A DNA stretch of 64,000 nucleotides from Flavobacteriales bacterium (GTDB taxonomy: Bacteria > Bacteroidota > Bacteroidia > CAIKAF01): positions 60,769 to 124,768 of the forward strand of contig JAKRSD010000024.1 of NCBI GenBank assembly GCA_022402535.1. The letters are read 5' to 3'. This document shows positions 27,257 through 35,643 of the stretch, in pieces. The notes under the pieces are model-generated. The model ran no database searches, was not told the origin of the DNA, and saw nothing but the letters and a program-made list of their open reading frames with translations. The stretch's first letter is position 1; every line of letters starts with the position of its first letter. The position numbers and the translations under genes were made by a program.

Positions 27257-28125
27257 TCATATATCCTATTCAAATAATCATCTACCGAACTAAAAAGGAA
27301 ACGCGGATATTCCGCCGAAAATTTTGCCGTGATCAATCCGCCCATCAGCGGACGTTCCGCAGCCTGTCCTAATTCGCCCGTAAATTTGGGAATCAGTTCA
27401 TACTCGGCCTCGGGGAAATAATTCAACACTTTAAGCGCCAACTCCACACGGTTCAAAAAATCGGTGGAAGCTATATTGTAAATACCCGATTTATCATCGG
27501 TGAGCAGCAGATGTAAGGCGCGCGCCACATCCCATCCGTTCACGGGGGTGGCATACTGGTCCACAGGTAAAGTCAGCGTAAGTTTTTGTTTGTCTTTTGC
27601 CTGCTGAATAATTCGGGCTACAAAATTTTTACCCCGTTCTTCATCGCCATATACATTGGTAACCCGCAAAATCAGATTATGGGCATTATGACGGAGTGTG
27701 AGTTCCTCGGCCTGTAATTTATGTTTACCGTACACGGAAACAGGGTTTACGGTATCGGTTTCGGTGTAGGGACCGTTTTGGCCATCAAATACATAGTCTG
27801 TGCTGATATACACCACTTTCGCCTGATATTTCGAGGCCCATTCCAACACGGTGCGATGCGACTGCACGGTTTTTTGTTCGCTTTCTTCGGGGTGTTGCTC
27901 GCAATAATCCACATGGGTCAGTGCCCCGCAATTCAGAATCACTTCCGGAGAAAAAGCATCCAAATCAGCATTTTCCGGATTCTGCGGATTTAACGTATCC
28001 AAAAAGACGGTATGCTTGGCCGGATACGAAAAATAGGTTCCCAATACTTCGTGCCCCTGCTGTTTAAAATAGCGGAGACAGTTTGAACCGATTAACCCGG
28101 AAGCCCCTATGATGAGTATTCGCAT
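27253..28125 (-). CDS. RmlD-like NAD(P)-dependent sugar reductase (SDR family)
   Basis: 290 aa. Extended short-chain dehydrogenase: GASGLIGSNCL at residues 7-17 binds the cofactor, YISTDYVFDG contains the active-site Thr, and YGKHK gives the catalytic Tyr and Lys (YxxxK). The overall pattern matches dTDP-4-dehydrorhamnose reductase. Given the neighbouring CDP-glucose genes rfbF and rfbG, the likely substrate is a CDP-4-keto-6-deoxyhexose, not the dTDP sugar. No rmlA or rmlB is present in the window. It would act last in the set. Confidence 0.82.
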   Translation of the reverse strand: MRILIIGASGLIGSNCLRYFKQQGHEVLGTYFSYPAKHTVFLDTLNPQNPENADLDAFSPEVILNCGALTHVDYCEQHPEESEQKTVQSHRTVLEWASKYQAKVVYISTDYVFDGQNGPYTETDTVNPVSVYGKHKLQAEELTLRHNAHNLILRVTNVYGDEERGKNFVARIIQQAKDKQKLTLTLPVDQYATPVNGWDVARALHLLLTDDKSGIYNIASTDFLNRVELALKVLNYFPEAEYELIPKFTGELGQAAERPLMGGLITAKFSAEYPRFLFSSVDDYLNRIYD

Positions 28126-28129
28126 GTTG

Positions 28130-28204
28130 ATTGTTTAGTTGTTCTTTTGTTTGACTGTTTGATTGTTGTTCTCTTGTTTAAATGTTCTGTTGTTTAAGTG
28201 TCTT
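28130..28204. repeat. Low-complexity T/G-rich intergenic repeats
   Basis: Repeated variants of TTGTTCTTTTGTTT and TTGTTTAA with no coding pattern, followed by CAAATTTTCAAATCATCAAATTT near 28237-28263. Similar units occur at 44711-45170. Confidence 0.6.
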
Positions 28205-28240
28205 GATACCTCATACTCTATTTAGAAACGCTCCACATTT

Positions 28241-28771
28241 TCAAATTTTCAAATCATCAAATTTTATAAATCCCCTATCCCGTTCAGAAATAATCGGATT
28301 TTCTACCGGCCATTCATAACCGAATGAATTCCATAATATGCCTTTATCGGCCGCCGGTTCGTATTCACGTGTCATCAGATACGAAGTTAATGCACCGTCG
28401 GTAAGCGCAAGAAATCCGTGGGCAAATCCTTCGGGGATATATAATGCGTGTCCGTTTTGGGCAGAAAGTTCAGCAGCATAGTATTTTCCGTACGTTTTGC
28501 TTCCACGGCGTATGTCCAAAATAACATCCAATATGGCGCCGTGCGGACAATACACCAACTTAGCCTGCGCAAATTCACCTTCCTGAAAATGCATACCGCG
28601 CAGTACATTGATTTTACTGGCTGAACAGATGGATTCACGGGGCTCAAACCGGATGCCCTCAGACAATAAACCTGAAAAATGAAACGGTTTAAAAAACACA
28701 CCCCGTTCATCTTCTGCCCGGAACAAGTGAATCAAATAAGCATCCTGTAATGGCGTTTCTGTGATTTTCAT
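28241..28771 (-). CDS. RmlC-like 3,5-epimerase family protein
   Basis: 176 aa cupin-fold sugar epimerase, length typical of RmlC. The catalytic His is in LRGMHFQ near residue 57; IPEGFAHGFLAL and a Tyr in the late EYEPAADKGILW segment match the family. RmlC epimerises dTDP-4-keto-6-deoxyglucose at C3 and C5; here the neighbours make the CDP sugar, so the substrate is probably CDP-4-keto-6-deoxyglucose. Separated from rfbG by a single opposite-strand gene at 28944-29447. Confidence 0.85.
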   Translation of the reverse strand: MKITETPLQDAYLIHLFRAEDERGVFFKPFHFSGLLSEGIRFEPRESICSASKINVLRGMHFQEGEFAQAKLVYCPHGAILDVILDIRRGSKTYGKYYAAELSAQNGHALYIPEGFAHGFLALTDGALTSYLMTREYEPAADKGILWNSFGYEWPVENPIISERDRGFIKFDDLKI

Positions 28772-28943
28772 TCAACAAGTATAAGCAGAAACCCCAATGT
28801 TATAAAGAATAATTGAATAGAAAACTACAAATAAAATGAAACACGGATTTGATTAAGTGAAATGGTATGTTCATTAAGTCTATTCTTGCTACAAACTAAT
28901 TAATCAGTCTATTTGATTCATTAATACCAATAACTTAACAATC

Positions 28944-29447
28944 ATGAGAAAACTTTTTTCACTGGCTTTACTGGCCCTACTTGCAACTCAAACTAATGCA
29001 CAAAAAGAAGAAAATTTCGACTTTGACTGCGGAGGAAATTCGTACAGTTTTAAAGGTATCCGAATGGGCGATGCCATTTCCAAAGGGGTAAACGGAAATG
29101 AATATTATTATGAAAATACCGATGGAAAAATAGCCAAAATTTACCGCGTTCAATATCAAAACGACAATGTGGCATACGTACACAAGGTTAATATTCCCGT
29201 TACGGCTAAACTGAGTCCGCTTAAACTCGGTAGTGATAATTTTACATTTAACATCAACGGTTCTTATGGAGCGCCTAAAAATTCGGAAGAAAAATGTGAC
29301 TGTAAAACGGGAGAAATATCAAAACGCGAAGGTGAATTTATGCCCGTTTACGGATTTGGATTTGTAAACGACAAACAAAAAGGAGAATTCCAAAAACTAC
29401 TGGATAAATTAAACGCAACCGTTGAAGAACTTAAAGCTATTAAGTAG
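28944..29447 (+). CDS. Hypothetical secreted protein, 167 aa
   Basis: Signal peptide MRKLFSLALLALLATQTNAQ. Mature part is small and polar with one CDCKTGE segment. No family recognised. It lies on the + strand between the rfbC-like and rfbG genes that are both on the minus strand, and so interrupts the sugar gene set. A TATTCTTG close to a -7 box precedes it, and a strong bidirectional hairpin ends it. Confidence 0.65.
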   Translation: MRKLFSLALLALLATQTNAQKEENFDFDCGGNSYSFKGIRMGDAISKGVNGNEYYYENTDGKIAKIYRVQYQNDNVAYVHKVNIPVTAKLSPLKLGSDNFTFNINGSYGAPKNSEEKCDCKTGEISKREGEFMPVYGFGFVNDKQKGEFQKLLDKLNATVEELKAIK

Positions 29448-29470
29448 CTCTTTTCATGTGTGGTACAAAG

Positions 29471-29503
29471 AAAAGTTATCCTAAACCCGGGATAACTTTT
29501 TTT
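29471..29503. terminator. Bidirectional terminator between the hypothetical gene and rfbG
   Basis: Perfect 11-base stem AAAAGTTATCC / GGATAACTTTT (29471-29481 and 29490-29500) with an 8-base loop and flanking T-run on the + strand. Confidence 0.85.
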
Positions 29504-30563
29504 ATGCAAAATATTTTCTGATCTGATTCAGGCATTTTTCGCGGGCTGAAAGCGATTCATTTTTGTACCAGTTCACTGTTTCGGTGATGGCTTTTGACGA
29601 ATTCCATTGAGGATTAAAATTCAGTTCTTTTTTGGCTTTGGATATATCAAGCAGAAGCAGGCCGGCCTCATGCGGTCCATTCAACTCGTTTTCAAAGTGT
29701 GTTTTTTCGCCCGGCCAAACTTCTTCGGCTTTTCCCACCAAGGCTCTCACGGTGAGTACATCGGTGGTTTCAGGTCCGAAATTAAATGCCGAAGCAAAAC
29801 CCGGATTATTTTTCAAACGGGCGGCCAGCAACAGATAACCCGCCAAAGGCTCCAACACATGCTGCCAGGGCCTCACGGCTTCCGGACGACGGATATGTAA
29901 TGATTTACCGGCCATTCGGGCTTTCACAAAATCGGGAATAATTCTGTCGCGGGCATAATCGCCTCCGCCTATTACATTTCCTGCCCGGGCCGAAGCCAAA
30001 CGTACAGGCGAATCTGATGATGAAAAAAAGGAATTACGATACGAGGCGATAACCAACTCCGAACCGGCTTTACTGGCCGAATACGGATCATACCCGCCCA
30101 ATGGATCGGTTTCCGCAAAGGGCAATCCTTTTTCAGGATTTTCATACACTTTATCGGTGGTGATACAAACCGCCACACAGGTTTTATTGATATTTCGAAG
30201 CACTTCGAGCAGATTGGCCGTTCCGGTTACGTTCACTTCCCAGGTGTAAACAGGCTGCTCGTAAGAACGTCTCACCAAAGATTGGGCTGCCAGATGAAAC
30301 ACAAAATCGGGCTGAAACACCTGAATTTCATGGTGCAGCTTTTTTAATTCGCGTATATCGCCGATTGCCGAATCGCAAAGCGTATCTCCCTGGATAGAAA
30401 CATATAAATCGAGCGAGGTTTCCGGCTCCAGAGAATATCCCTTAACAACGGCTCCTGCTTCATGCAGAATCTGAATAAGCCAGGCTCCTTTGAAACCGGT
30501 ATGCCCGGTAACAAACACGCGTTTTCCGCCAAATACTGATTTTAAATATTCCAGACTTACCAT
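29502..30563 (-). CDS. rfbG: CDP-glucose 4,6-dehydratase
   Basis: 353 aa extended SDR. Converts CDP-D-glucose to CDP-4-keto-6-deoxy-D-glucose. Seen: cofactor loop VTGHTGFKGAWL near 17-28, the CDP-glucose dehydratase form of GxxGxxG; AAQSLVRRSYEQPVYTW; active site CITTDKVYEN; YDPYSASKAGSEL with Tyr and Lys; and RAGNVIGGGD. Overlaps the end of rfbF by 7 bases, so the two are translationally coupled. Confidence 0.94.
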   Translation of the reverse strand: MVSLEYLKSVFGGKRVFVTGHTGFKGAWLIQILHEAGAVVKGYSLEPETSLDLYVSIQGDTLCDSAIGDIRELKKLHHEIQVFQPDFVFHLAAQSLVRRSYEQPVYTWEVNVTGTANLLEVLRNINKTCVAVCITTDKVYENPEKGLPFAETDPLGGYDPYSASKAGSELVIASYRNSFFSSSDSPVRLASARAGNVIGGGDYARDRIIPDFVKARMAGKSLHIRRPEAVRPWQHVLEPLAGYLLLAARLKNNPGFASAFNFGPETTDVLTVRALVGKAEEVWPGEKTHFENELNGPHEAGLLLLDISKAKKELNFNPQWNSSKAITETVNWYKNESLSAREKCLNQIRKYFA

Positions 30564-31333
30564 GTTTTCCAGAGCGGATGGGTTTGCCAGAGTTTTTCCA
30601 GATCTTCCTTATCACGAAGAGTATCCATACATTTCCAAAATCCGCGGTGGCGATAGGCGTTCATCTGTCCGTCTTTGGCCAAATCGTCCAAAGGCTGTCT
30701 TTCCCACATTACCGAGTCGGCATCTTCATGAAGATAATTGGCCACTTCGGGTTTAATCACAAAAAAACCGCCGTTAATCCAGGTTCCTTCATCTACGGGT
30801 TTTTCCACAAAGCCCGTGACTTGTCCGGCCTCATTCACATTCACCACCCCAAAGCGGCTTCCTGCCTGAATACAGGTCATGGTGCAGATTTTCCCTGATT
30901 TCTTATGTTCTTCCACCAGGGCGTTGATATTCACATCGCTCACTCCGTCGCCATAGGTAAGCATAAAATCTTCGTTTCCGGTATATTTCAGTACACGGCG
31001 CAAACGGCCGGCCGTCTGGGTTTCCAATCCAGTATCCACCAGCGTAACTTTAAAATTTTCGCCCGTGGGAGAATGATGTACTTCGCAGGTATTATCAGCC
31101 AGATTCACCGTTATATCGGAATTGTGCATGAAATAATTGAGAAAATACTCTTTAATCATCCAGCCTTTGTATCCGCAGCAGATAATAAATTCATTATGGC
31201 CGTAGGATGCATAAATTTTCATGATATGCCATAAAATGGGCCTCTCGCCTATTTCAATCATGGGTTTAGGGCGCAGATACGATTCTTCTGAAATGCGGGT
31301 TCCTTTTCCGCCGGCAAAGATGACTACTTTCAT
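30557..31333 (-). CDS. rfbF: Glucose-1-phosphate cytidylyltransferase
   Basis: 258 aa from the ATG at 31333; an upstream in-frame TTG is rejected as it adds only three atypical residues. Makes CDP-glucose from CTP and glucose-1-phosphate. Nucleotidyltransferase N-terminus VVIFAGGKGTRISEES, then LRPKPMIEIGERPILWHIM, with the substrate Asp in LTYGDGVSD. First enzyme of the CDP-sugar branch, directly upstream of rfbG. Confidence 0.94.
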   Translation of the reverse strand: MKVVIFAGGKGTRISEESYLRPKPMIEIGERPILWHIMKIYASYGHNEFIICCGYKGWMIKEYFLNYFMHNSDITVNLADNTCEVHHSPTGENFKVTLVDTGLETQTAGRLRRVLKYTGNEDFMLTYGDGVSDVNINALVEEHKKSGKICTMTCIQAGSRFGVVNVNEAGQVTGFVEKPVDEGTWINGGFFVIKPEVANYLHEDADSVMWERQPLDDLAKDGQMNAYRHRGFWKCMDTLRDKEDLEKLWQTHPLWKTW

Positions 31334-31379
31334 AAGGTGCAAATCTGCAAAAAAATGGTGAATGAACAGGTTTTATCGA

Positions 31380-32729
31380 TTAATCTTCGGCAGAGCGTTC
31401 CACCAGTTGCGAAGGCAGCGACTTGGAAGCTTTTGCGCCCAATTCTTTTAACTTTTCGGCACGGTTCACCAGATTTCCGCGGCCTTCATACAGTTTTTTC
31501 ATGGCTTCGCCATACCCGTCTTTGGCGGCATCCAGCTGTTTGCCTACTTTAATCAGGTCTTGCACAAATCCTTCAAATTTATCGTACATATCTCCCGCCT
31601 GTCGGGCAATTTCCACCGCATTGCGGGTTTGGTTTTCCTGCCTCCAGATGCTGGAAATAGTACGAAGTGTGGCCAATAAGGTGGAGGTACTTACAATGAC
31701 GATATTTTTTTCAAACGCCTCATTAAACAACTCGGCTTCGTGCTGCACGGCCAACGTGAAGGCGGGTTCTATGGGTACAAAAAGCAACACAAAATCCGGA
31801 CTCCCTGAACCATACAACTGATGATAATTTTTTTCGCTCAGCCCTTTTACATGAGCGCGTAAGGAACGGATATGATTTTTCATGTGAGCGTCCTGTTCTT
31901 CCTGGGTTTCGGCAGAAGTAAACCGCTCATAATCCAACAATGACACCTTGGAGTCAATCACAATGTTTTTGTTTTCAGGAAGTTTTATCACCACATCGGG
32001 CTGCAGACGTCGTCCGTCTTCGGTAGTAACCGATTCCTGCACCACATATTCCCTGTCGCGCATCAATCCCGATTTTTCGAGTACTCGCTCCAAAATCACC
32101 TCTCCCCAATTTCCCTGGGCTTTATTGTCGCCTTTGAGAGCTTTAGTGAGATTTCGGGCTTCTTCGCTCATTTGTTTGTTCAAATCGCGAAGCGATAAAA
32201 TCTGCTGTATCAATCCGGCATTGCGTTCCAGGCTTTCTTTATGCGAATTTTCTACCCGTTCTTCAAACGATTTTATGCGTTCGTTAAGGGGTTTCAGTAT
32301 TTCGCCCAGTTTTTCCTGATTTTGTTCGGTAAAACGTTTGCTTTTGTCTTCCAACAGTTCGTTGGCAATATTTTTAAACTCGGTTTTAAATTTTTCCTGC
32401 AACTGTTCCACTTCCTGTTTTTGTTCGTGCAGGCGCTGCAACAGATTTTCATTGGCATTCTGCGAAGTAGCCAATTCATTGGTCAGCCGCAAAATCTGAT
32501 TCCGTTCGGTTTCCATTTTAGCCTGGGCATTCCGCAGTTCATTTTCCAGCATCAGGATGCGCTCTTCCAGTCTGCCCCGCTCTATTTTCAGATTGCTGTT
32601 TTCGGCCTGTATCTGTTGCCATTCAGCCATATCCGAAGATGCCGCCCGGCCTCCGCTCCGTACTTTGAAAAAGAGATATCCGAGGGCAAAACCCACCAGA
32701 ATACCGATCAGAATTAATGCTATTTCCAT
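31380..32729 (-). CDS. rmuC: RmuC family DNA recombination protein
   Basis: 449 aa from the ATG at 32729 (MEIALILIG...); the earlier frame start adds unrelated residues. N-terminal single transmembrane helix (about 2-22), then a long coiled coil to about residue 150 rich in Glu, Gln and Leu, then the RmuC nuclease-like domain with QGNWGEVILERVLEKSGL, LQPDVVIKLPENKNIVIDSKVSL and DFVLLFVPIEPAF. The D...DSK arrangement resembles PD-(D/E)XK folds. RmuC limits DNA inversions in E. coli; its biochemical activity is unsettled. Single gene. Confidence 0.92.
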   Translation of the reverse strand: MEIALILIGILVGFALGYLFFKVRSGGRAASSDMAEWQQIQAENSNLKIERGRLEERILMLENELRNAQAKMETERNQILRLTNELATSQNANENLLQRLHEQKQEVEQLQEKFKTEFKNIANELLEDKSKRFTEQNQEKLGEILKPLNERIKSFEERVENSHKESLERNAGLIQQILSLRDLNKQMSEEARNLTKALKGDNKAQGNWGEVILERVLEKSGLMRDREYVVQESVTTEDGRRLQPDVVIKLPENKNIVIDSKVSLLDYERFTSAETQEEQDAHMKNHIRSLRAHVKGLSEKNYHQLYGSGSPDFVLLFVPIEPAFTLAVQHEAELFNEAFEKNIVIVSTSTLLATLRTISSIWRQENQTRNAVEIARQAGDMYDKFEGFVQDLIKVGKQLDAAKDGYGEAMKKLYEGRGNLVNRAEKLKELGAKASKSLPSQLVERSAED

Positions 32730-32820
32730 CGTTTTTTTGTGAGCCGTGAAGGTAGGTATTTTCAAATTTATGTGTTGAAAAATAAAACCCGCAAAGGGTA
32801 ATTCGTCCAAGAGCTAAAAG

Positions 32821-32828
32821 TATATTTG
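32821..32828 (+). promoter_or_regulatory. Promoter -7 box (TATATTTG) for the TPR protein gene
   Basis: TATATTTG exactly matches TAnnTTTG, 37 bases before the ATG at 32866. Confidence 0.5.
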
Positions 32829-32865
32829 GAGTGTCCTAATTTGTGGGAAATATCCCTGTTTATTT

Positions 32866-33189
32866 ATGAACCGTTATCAGGAAATTCAGAAAATGCTGGC
32901 CGAACAGCCCGACGATGATTTTTTACATTATGCGCTGGCCTTGGAATGCATCAACATGGGACAGGTAAAAGAAGGACAGATTATTCTGGAAAATCTGCGC
33001 GAAAAATCACCGGGTTATCTGGGGCTTTACCACAAACTGGGAAATGTGTACAACCTTACCGAACAGAAAGAAAAAGCCATGGAGGTATTTGAAGCCGGTA
33101 TTCGACTGGCTGAAGATTTACAACAATTTAAAACCCGCGACGAACTGAAATCGGCGCTTCAGATGATTAAAGACGAAGAGTGGGATTAG
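32866..33189 (+). CDS. Small tetratricopeptide-repeat protein, 107 aa
   Basis: No signal peptide, cytoplasmic. About two and a half TPR helical pairs: DFLHYALALECINMGQVKEGQ, then GYLGLYHKLGNVYNLTEQ with KAMEVFEAGIRLA, in the W-LG-Y-A-F-A-P style spacing. A protein-binding adapter by family; partner unknown. 39 bases separate it from the next gene, a copper monooxygenase, so they may share a transcript. Confidence 0.75.
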   Translation: MNRYQEIQKMLAEQPDDDFLHYALALECINMGQVKEGQIILENLREKSPGYLGLYHKLGNVYNLTEQKEKAMEVFEAGIRLAEDLQQFKTRDELKSALQMIKDEEWD

Positions 33190-33228
33190 ACGGAAAAATA
33201 ATTATCTTTCGCCTTTAATTCATTTTAA

Positions 33229-34800
33229 ATGAGAAAAATACTTACTCTTTCCGGAACGTTTCTTCTATCAGCAATCGGTCTTAAGGCACAAACCTGGGCT
33301 ACGGATGTGGCACCGATTATCTATCAGAAATGTGTGAAATGCCACAACAGCGAAGGAATAGCTCCTTTCCCTCTGATTACATACAACGATGCATATAGCT
33401 TCAGGGCAATCATCAAAGAATCGGTAATGATGAAAACGATGCCGCCATGGCCACCCGAAGCCGGATATGGAGAGTTTGCCCATCCGCGTTCGCTCACCCA
33501 ACAACAAATCCAGACCATTGCTTCTTGGGTGGATGCAGGTGCTCCATCGGGCGATTTGGCTACGGCTCCGCCTCCTCCTGTTATCAATAATAACTACGAA
33601 ATTCAAAATCCGGATTTAATCATCCGTATGCCGAATTATACGGTTAACACCGATTTTGATTTATACCGTTGTTTTGTGATTCCCACGGGAATACTTCAGG
33701 ACAAGTACATCCAGGAACTGGAAGTGGTGCCGGGCAACCGCGCCATTGTGCATCATGCCCTTGTTTTTCAGGATCCGTCCCAAACACCTGTTAATCTGGA
33801 CAATCAAGATCCACAGCCCGGCTATACCAGTTTTGGAGGAACAGGTTCCAATAATTCTGACCTGATCGGGGCCTGGGTTCCCGGTACCATGCGTTTTAAA
33901 GCACCACAAGGAATGGGGATCAAACTAGACGCAGGAACCAATATCGTGATGCAGATTCACTACCCAGGCGGCACTTACAATCAGACTGACAGCACGGAAG
34001 TTCGCATAAAATATGCTTCATCCGGGTCAACCCGCGAAGTATCTATCGCACCGGCCATCAACCATTATTCTTCGTTAACTAACGGTCCGCTGATAATTCC
34101 GGCCAACCAAACCAAAACCTTTCATGCACAATACACCGTGCCCGCGCAATACACAATATCTACCCTGCTTGCCGGGCCGCACATGCACCTGATAGGCCGC
34201 AGCATTAAATCTTGGGGAGTAACCCCCACCAACGATACCATTCCGTTTATCAATATTCCGCATTGGGATTTTCACTGGCAGGGATTTTACCAGTTTAAAA
34301 ATCTGGTGAAAGTGCCCGGGGGAACAGTAATTCATGCCACGGGCTATTACGATAACACCAGCGGAAATCCGCACAATCCGAGCAATCCGCCCCAAACGGT
34401 TACAGCCGGCGAAGCCACGAACGATGAAATGATGATGGTCTATTTTGGGTATACTCTGTATTTCCCCGGTGATGAAAACATTTCGCAGGAATTTGAAGAT
34501 CCTACGGAACCGGTAAGTATTCCTTCCGGAATCGTGAGTACACTTCAGTTTTACGATGTGTATCCCAATCCTACTTCCGACCGTATTCACCTCGGAGGAT
34601 TTTTGCCCGAAGCCGCTTCCATTCAGGTGCAGATTACGGATATGAACGGACGCACGGTAGCCACTTTTCCGCCTCGAATGACCCCCGCAGGGCATTTTAC
34701 CTTAGATTATCCTACGGATAATCTGCCCAACGGAAACTACGCACTGCAAGTGAGTGACGGTAAAATATTCAGATCGAAAATTATCGTAGTAAACCGATAA
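33229..34800 (+). CDS. Secreted cytochrome c / type-2 copper monooxygenase fusion with T9SS tail
   Basis: 523 aa. Signal peptide to about residue 20. N-terminal cytochrome c module: heme motif CVKCH at 35-39 and probable axial Met in MKTMPPWPP (68-76). Then a PHM/DBH-like copper ascorbate-dependent monooxygenase: CuA ligands H175 and H176 in IVHHALVF and H244 in MQIHYPGG; CuB ligands H318 and H320 in GPHMHLIG plus a Met from MMM at 401-403. All six copper ligands of the family have a counterpart. The last ~75 residues (VYPNPTSDRIHLGG to IIVVNR) are a T9SS sorting domain. It may hydroxylate a small molecule or peptide at the cell surface, the heme acting as electron donor; substrate unknown. 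The next gene is 3 bases away. Confidence 0.82.
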   Translation: MRKILTLSGTFLLSAIGLKAQTWATDVAPIIYQKCVKCHNSEGIAPFPLITYNDAYSFRAIIKESVMMKTMPPWPPEAGYGEFAHPRSLTQQQIQTIASWVDAGAPSGDLATAPPPPVINNNYEIQNPDLIIRMPNYTVNTDFDLYRCFVIPTGILQDKYIQELEVVPGNRAIVHHALVFQDPSQTPVNLDNQDPQPGYTSFGGTGSNNSDLIGAWVPGTMRFKAPQGMGIKLDAGTNIVMQIHYPGGTYNQTDSTEVRIKYASSGSTREVSIAPAINHYSSLTNGPLIIPANQTKTFHAQYTVPAQYTISTLLAGPHMHLIGRSIKSWGVTPTNDTIPFINIPHWDFHWQGFYQFKNLVKVPGGTVIHATGYYDNTSGNPHNPSNPPQTVTAGEATNDEMMMVYFGYTLYFPGDENISQEFEDPTEPVSIPSGIVSTLQFYDVYPNPTSDRIHLGGFLPEAASIQVQITDMNGRTVATFPPRMTPAGHFTLDYPTDNLPNGNYALQVSDGKIFRSKIIVVNR

Positions 34801-34803
34801 ATC

Positions 34804-35568
34804 ATGAAAAACGGAATACTTTTATTGTGCCTGATTTTATCAGCAAATACCTTTGCCCAGGCACCCAAAAAAGTAGCCGAAAAAACCTTTGAATACAGAA
34901 TTCAGGGAAATACGGGCAAAAACGGAACCGCCGTAGCCTGGAATCCTTCTCTGGGCATATACATGTGTGTATTTGCGGGAAATAAAGAATTCCCGTTTGA
35001 AAGTTTTTCTACAAAAGGCGAATCACTTTCCATCAATGAAGCCGGATTTGACTTCAGAGGTCTTTGGTACAATCCGTCCACCAAAAAATTGGAAGGAAAC
35101 GGAGCCGGTAAATACGGCTGGGTTAGCATAAAAGAAACGGGATCCGTAAAACCCAATACAATAGAAAACATTGCCGCAGGCATGAACCAACCCGATTTTC
35201 AATCTGCGGGTACATACGACCCCAAAAAGAAAGTGGTTGTATTCATAGACCCGGAATTAGCAGAACTGGCATTTTATAAAAGAGGGAACCCTGCTTCCGT
35301 TTCGCGCCTTAAACTGGAGTACCCCAACCGCTCCAACCTGAGTTCCACTTCCGTGGGATTTACGGGAGTTAAAAACTACGAATACTGTGTATTGAACACC
35401 AAAGAAAAAAACGTGGTGTTTTTCAACCGCAAAGGTAAGCAGACCGGAGAATGCAAATTACCGGCATCGGCCCCGGTTAATAAAAGCTTTAATTTTTCCT
35501 TCACCAACAAACTGCTGTTTTTATTCGATGTGGACGACAGAACTTGGATTGCCTACAGCGTGTTTTAG
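34804..35568 (+). CDS. Hypothetical secreted protein, 254 aa
   Basis: Signal peptide MKNGILLLCLILSANTFAQ. The mature chain consists of short beta-strand repeats (NPSLGIYMCVFAG, NPSTKKLEGNGAG, DPKKKVVVFIDPE, NTKEKNVVFFNRKGKQ) that suggest a beta-propeller or similar fold; this is inference from pattern. No family recognised. It starts 3 bases after the copper monooxygenase stop, so the two are surely co-transcribed and may work together. Terminator follows. Confidence 0.65.
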   Translation: MKNGILLLCLILSANTFAQAPKKVAEKTFEYRIQGNTGKNGTAVAWNPSLGIYMCVFAGNKEFPFESFSTKGESLSINEAGFDFRGLWYNPSTKKLEGNGAGKYGWVSIKETGSVKPNTIENIAAGMNQPDFQSAGTYDPKKKVVVFIDPELAELAFYKRGNPASVSRLKLEYPNRSNLSSTSVGFTGVKNYEYCVLNTKEKNVVFFNRKGKQTGECKLPASAPVNKSFNFSFTNKLLFLFDVDDRTWIAYSVF

Positions 35569-35588
35569 CGAGTAAAAAATATCCTACG

Positions 35589-35622
35589 AAAAAGGCAGAA
35601 TTCACATGAATTCTGCCTTTTT
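35589..35622. terminator. Bidirectional terminator
   Basis: Perfect 10-base stem GGCAGAATTC / GAATTCTGCC with ACAT loop, A-run before and T-run after. Serves the hypothetical + gene and the convergent acyl-CoA dehydrogenase gene. Confidence 0.9.
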
Positions 35623-35643
35623 ATTTTAGAAAAGTATTTAATG

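Noticed and set aside
28241..31333. dTDP-rhamnose operon
   Set aside because: rmlA and rmlB are absent; the first two enzymes here are of the CDP-glucose type, so naming the epimerase and reductase as rhamnose enzymes is not supported.
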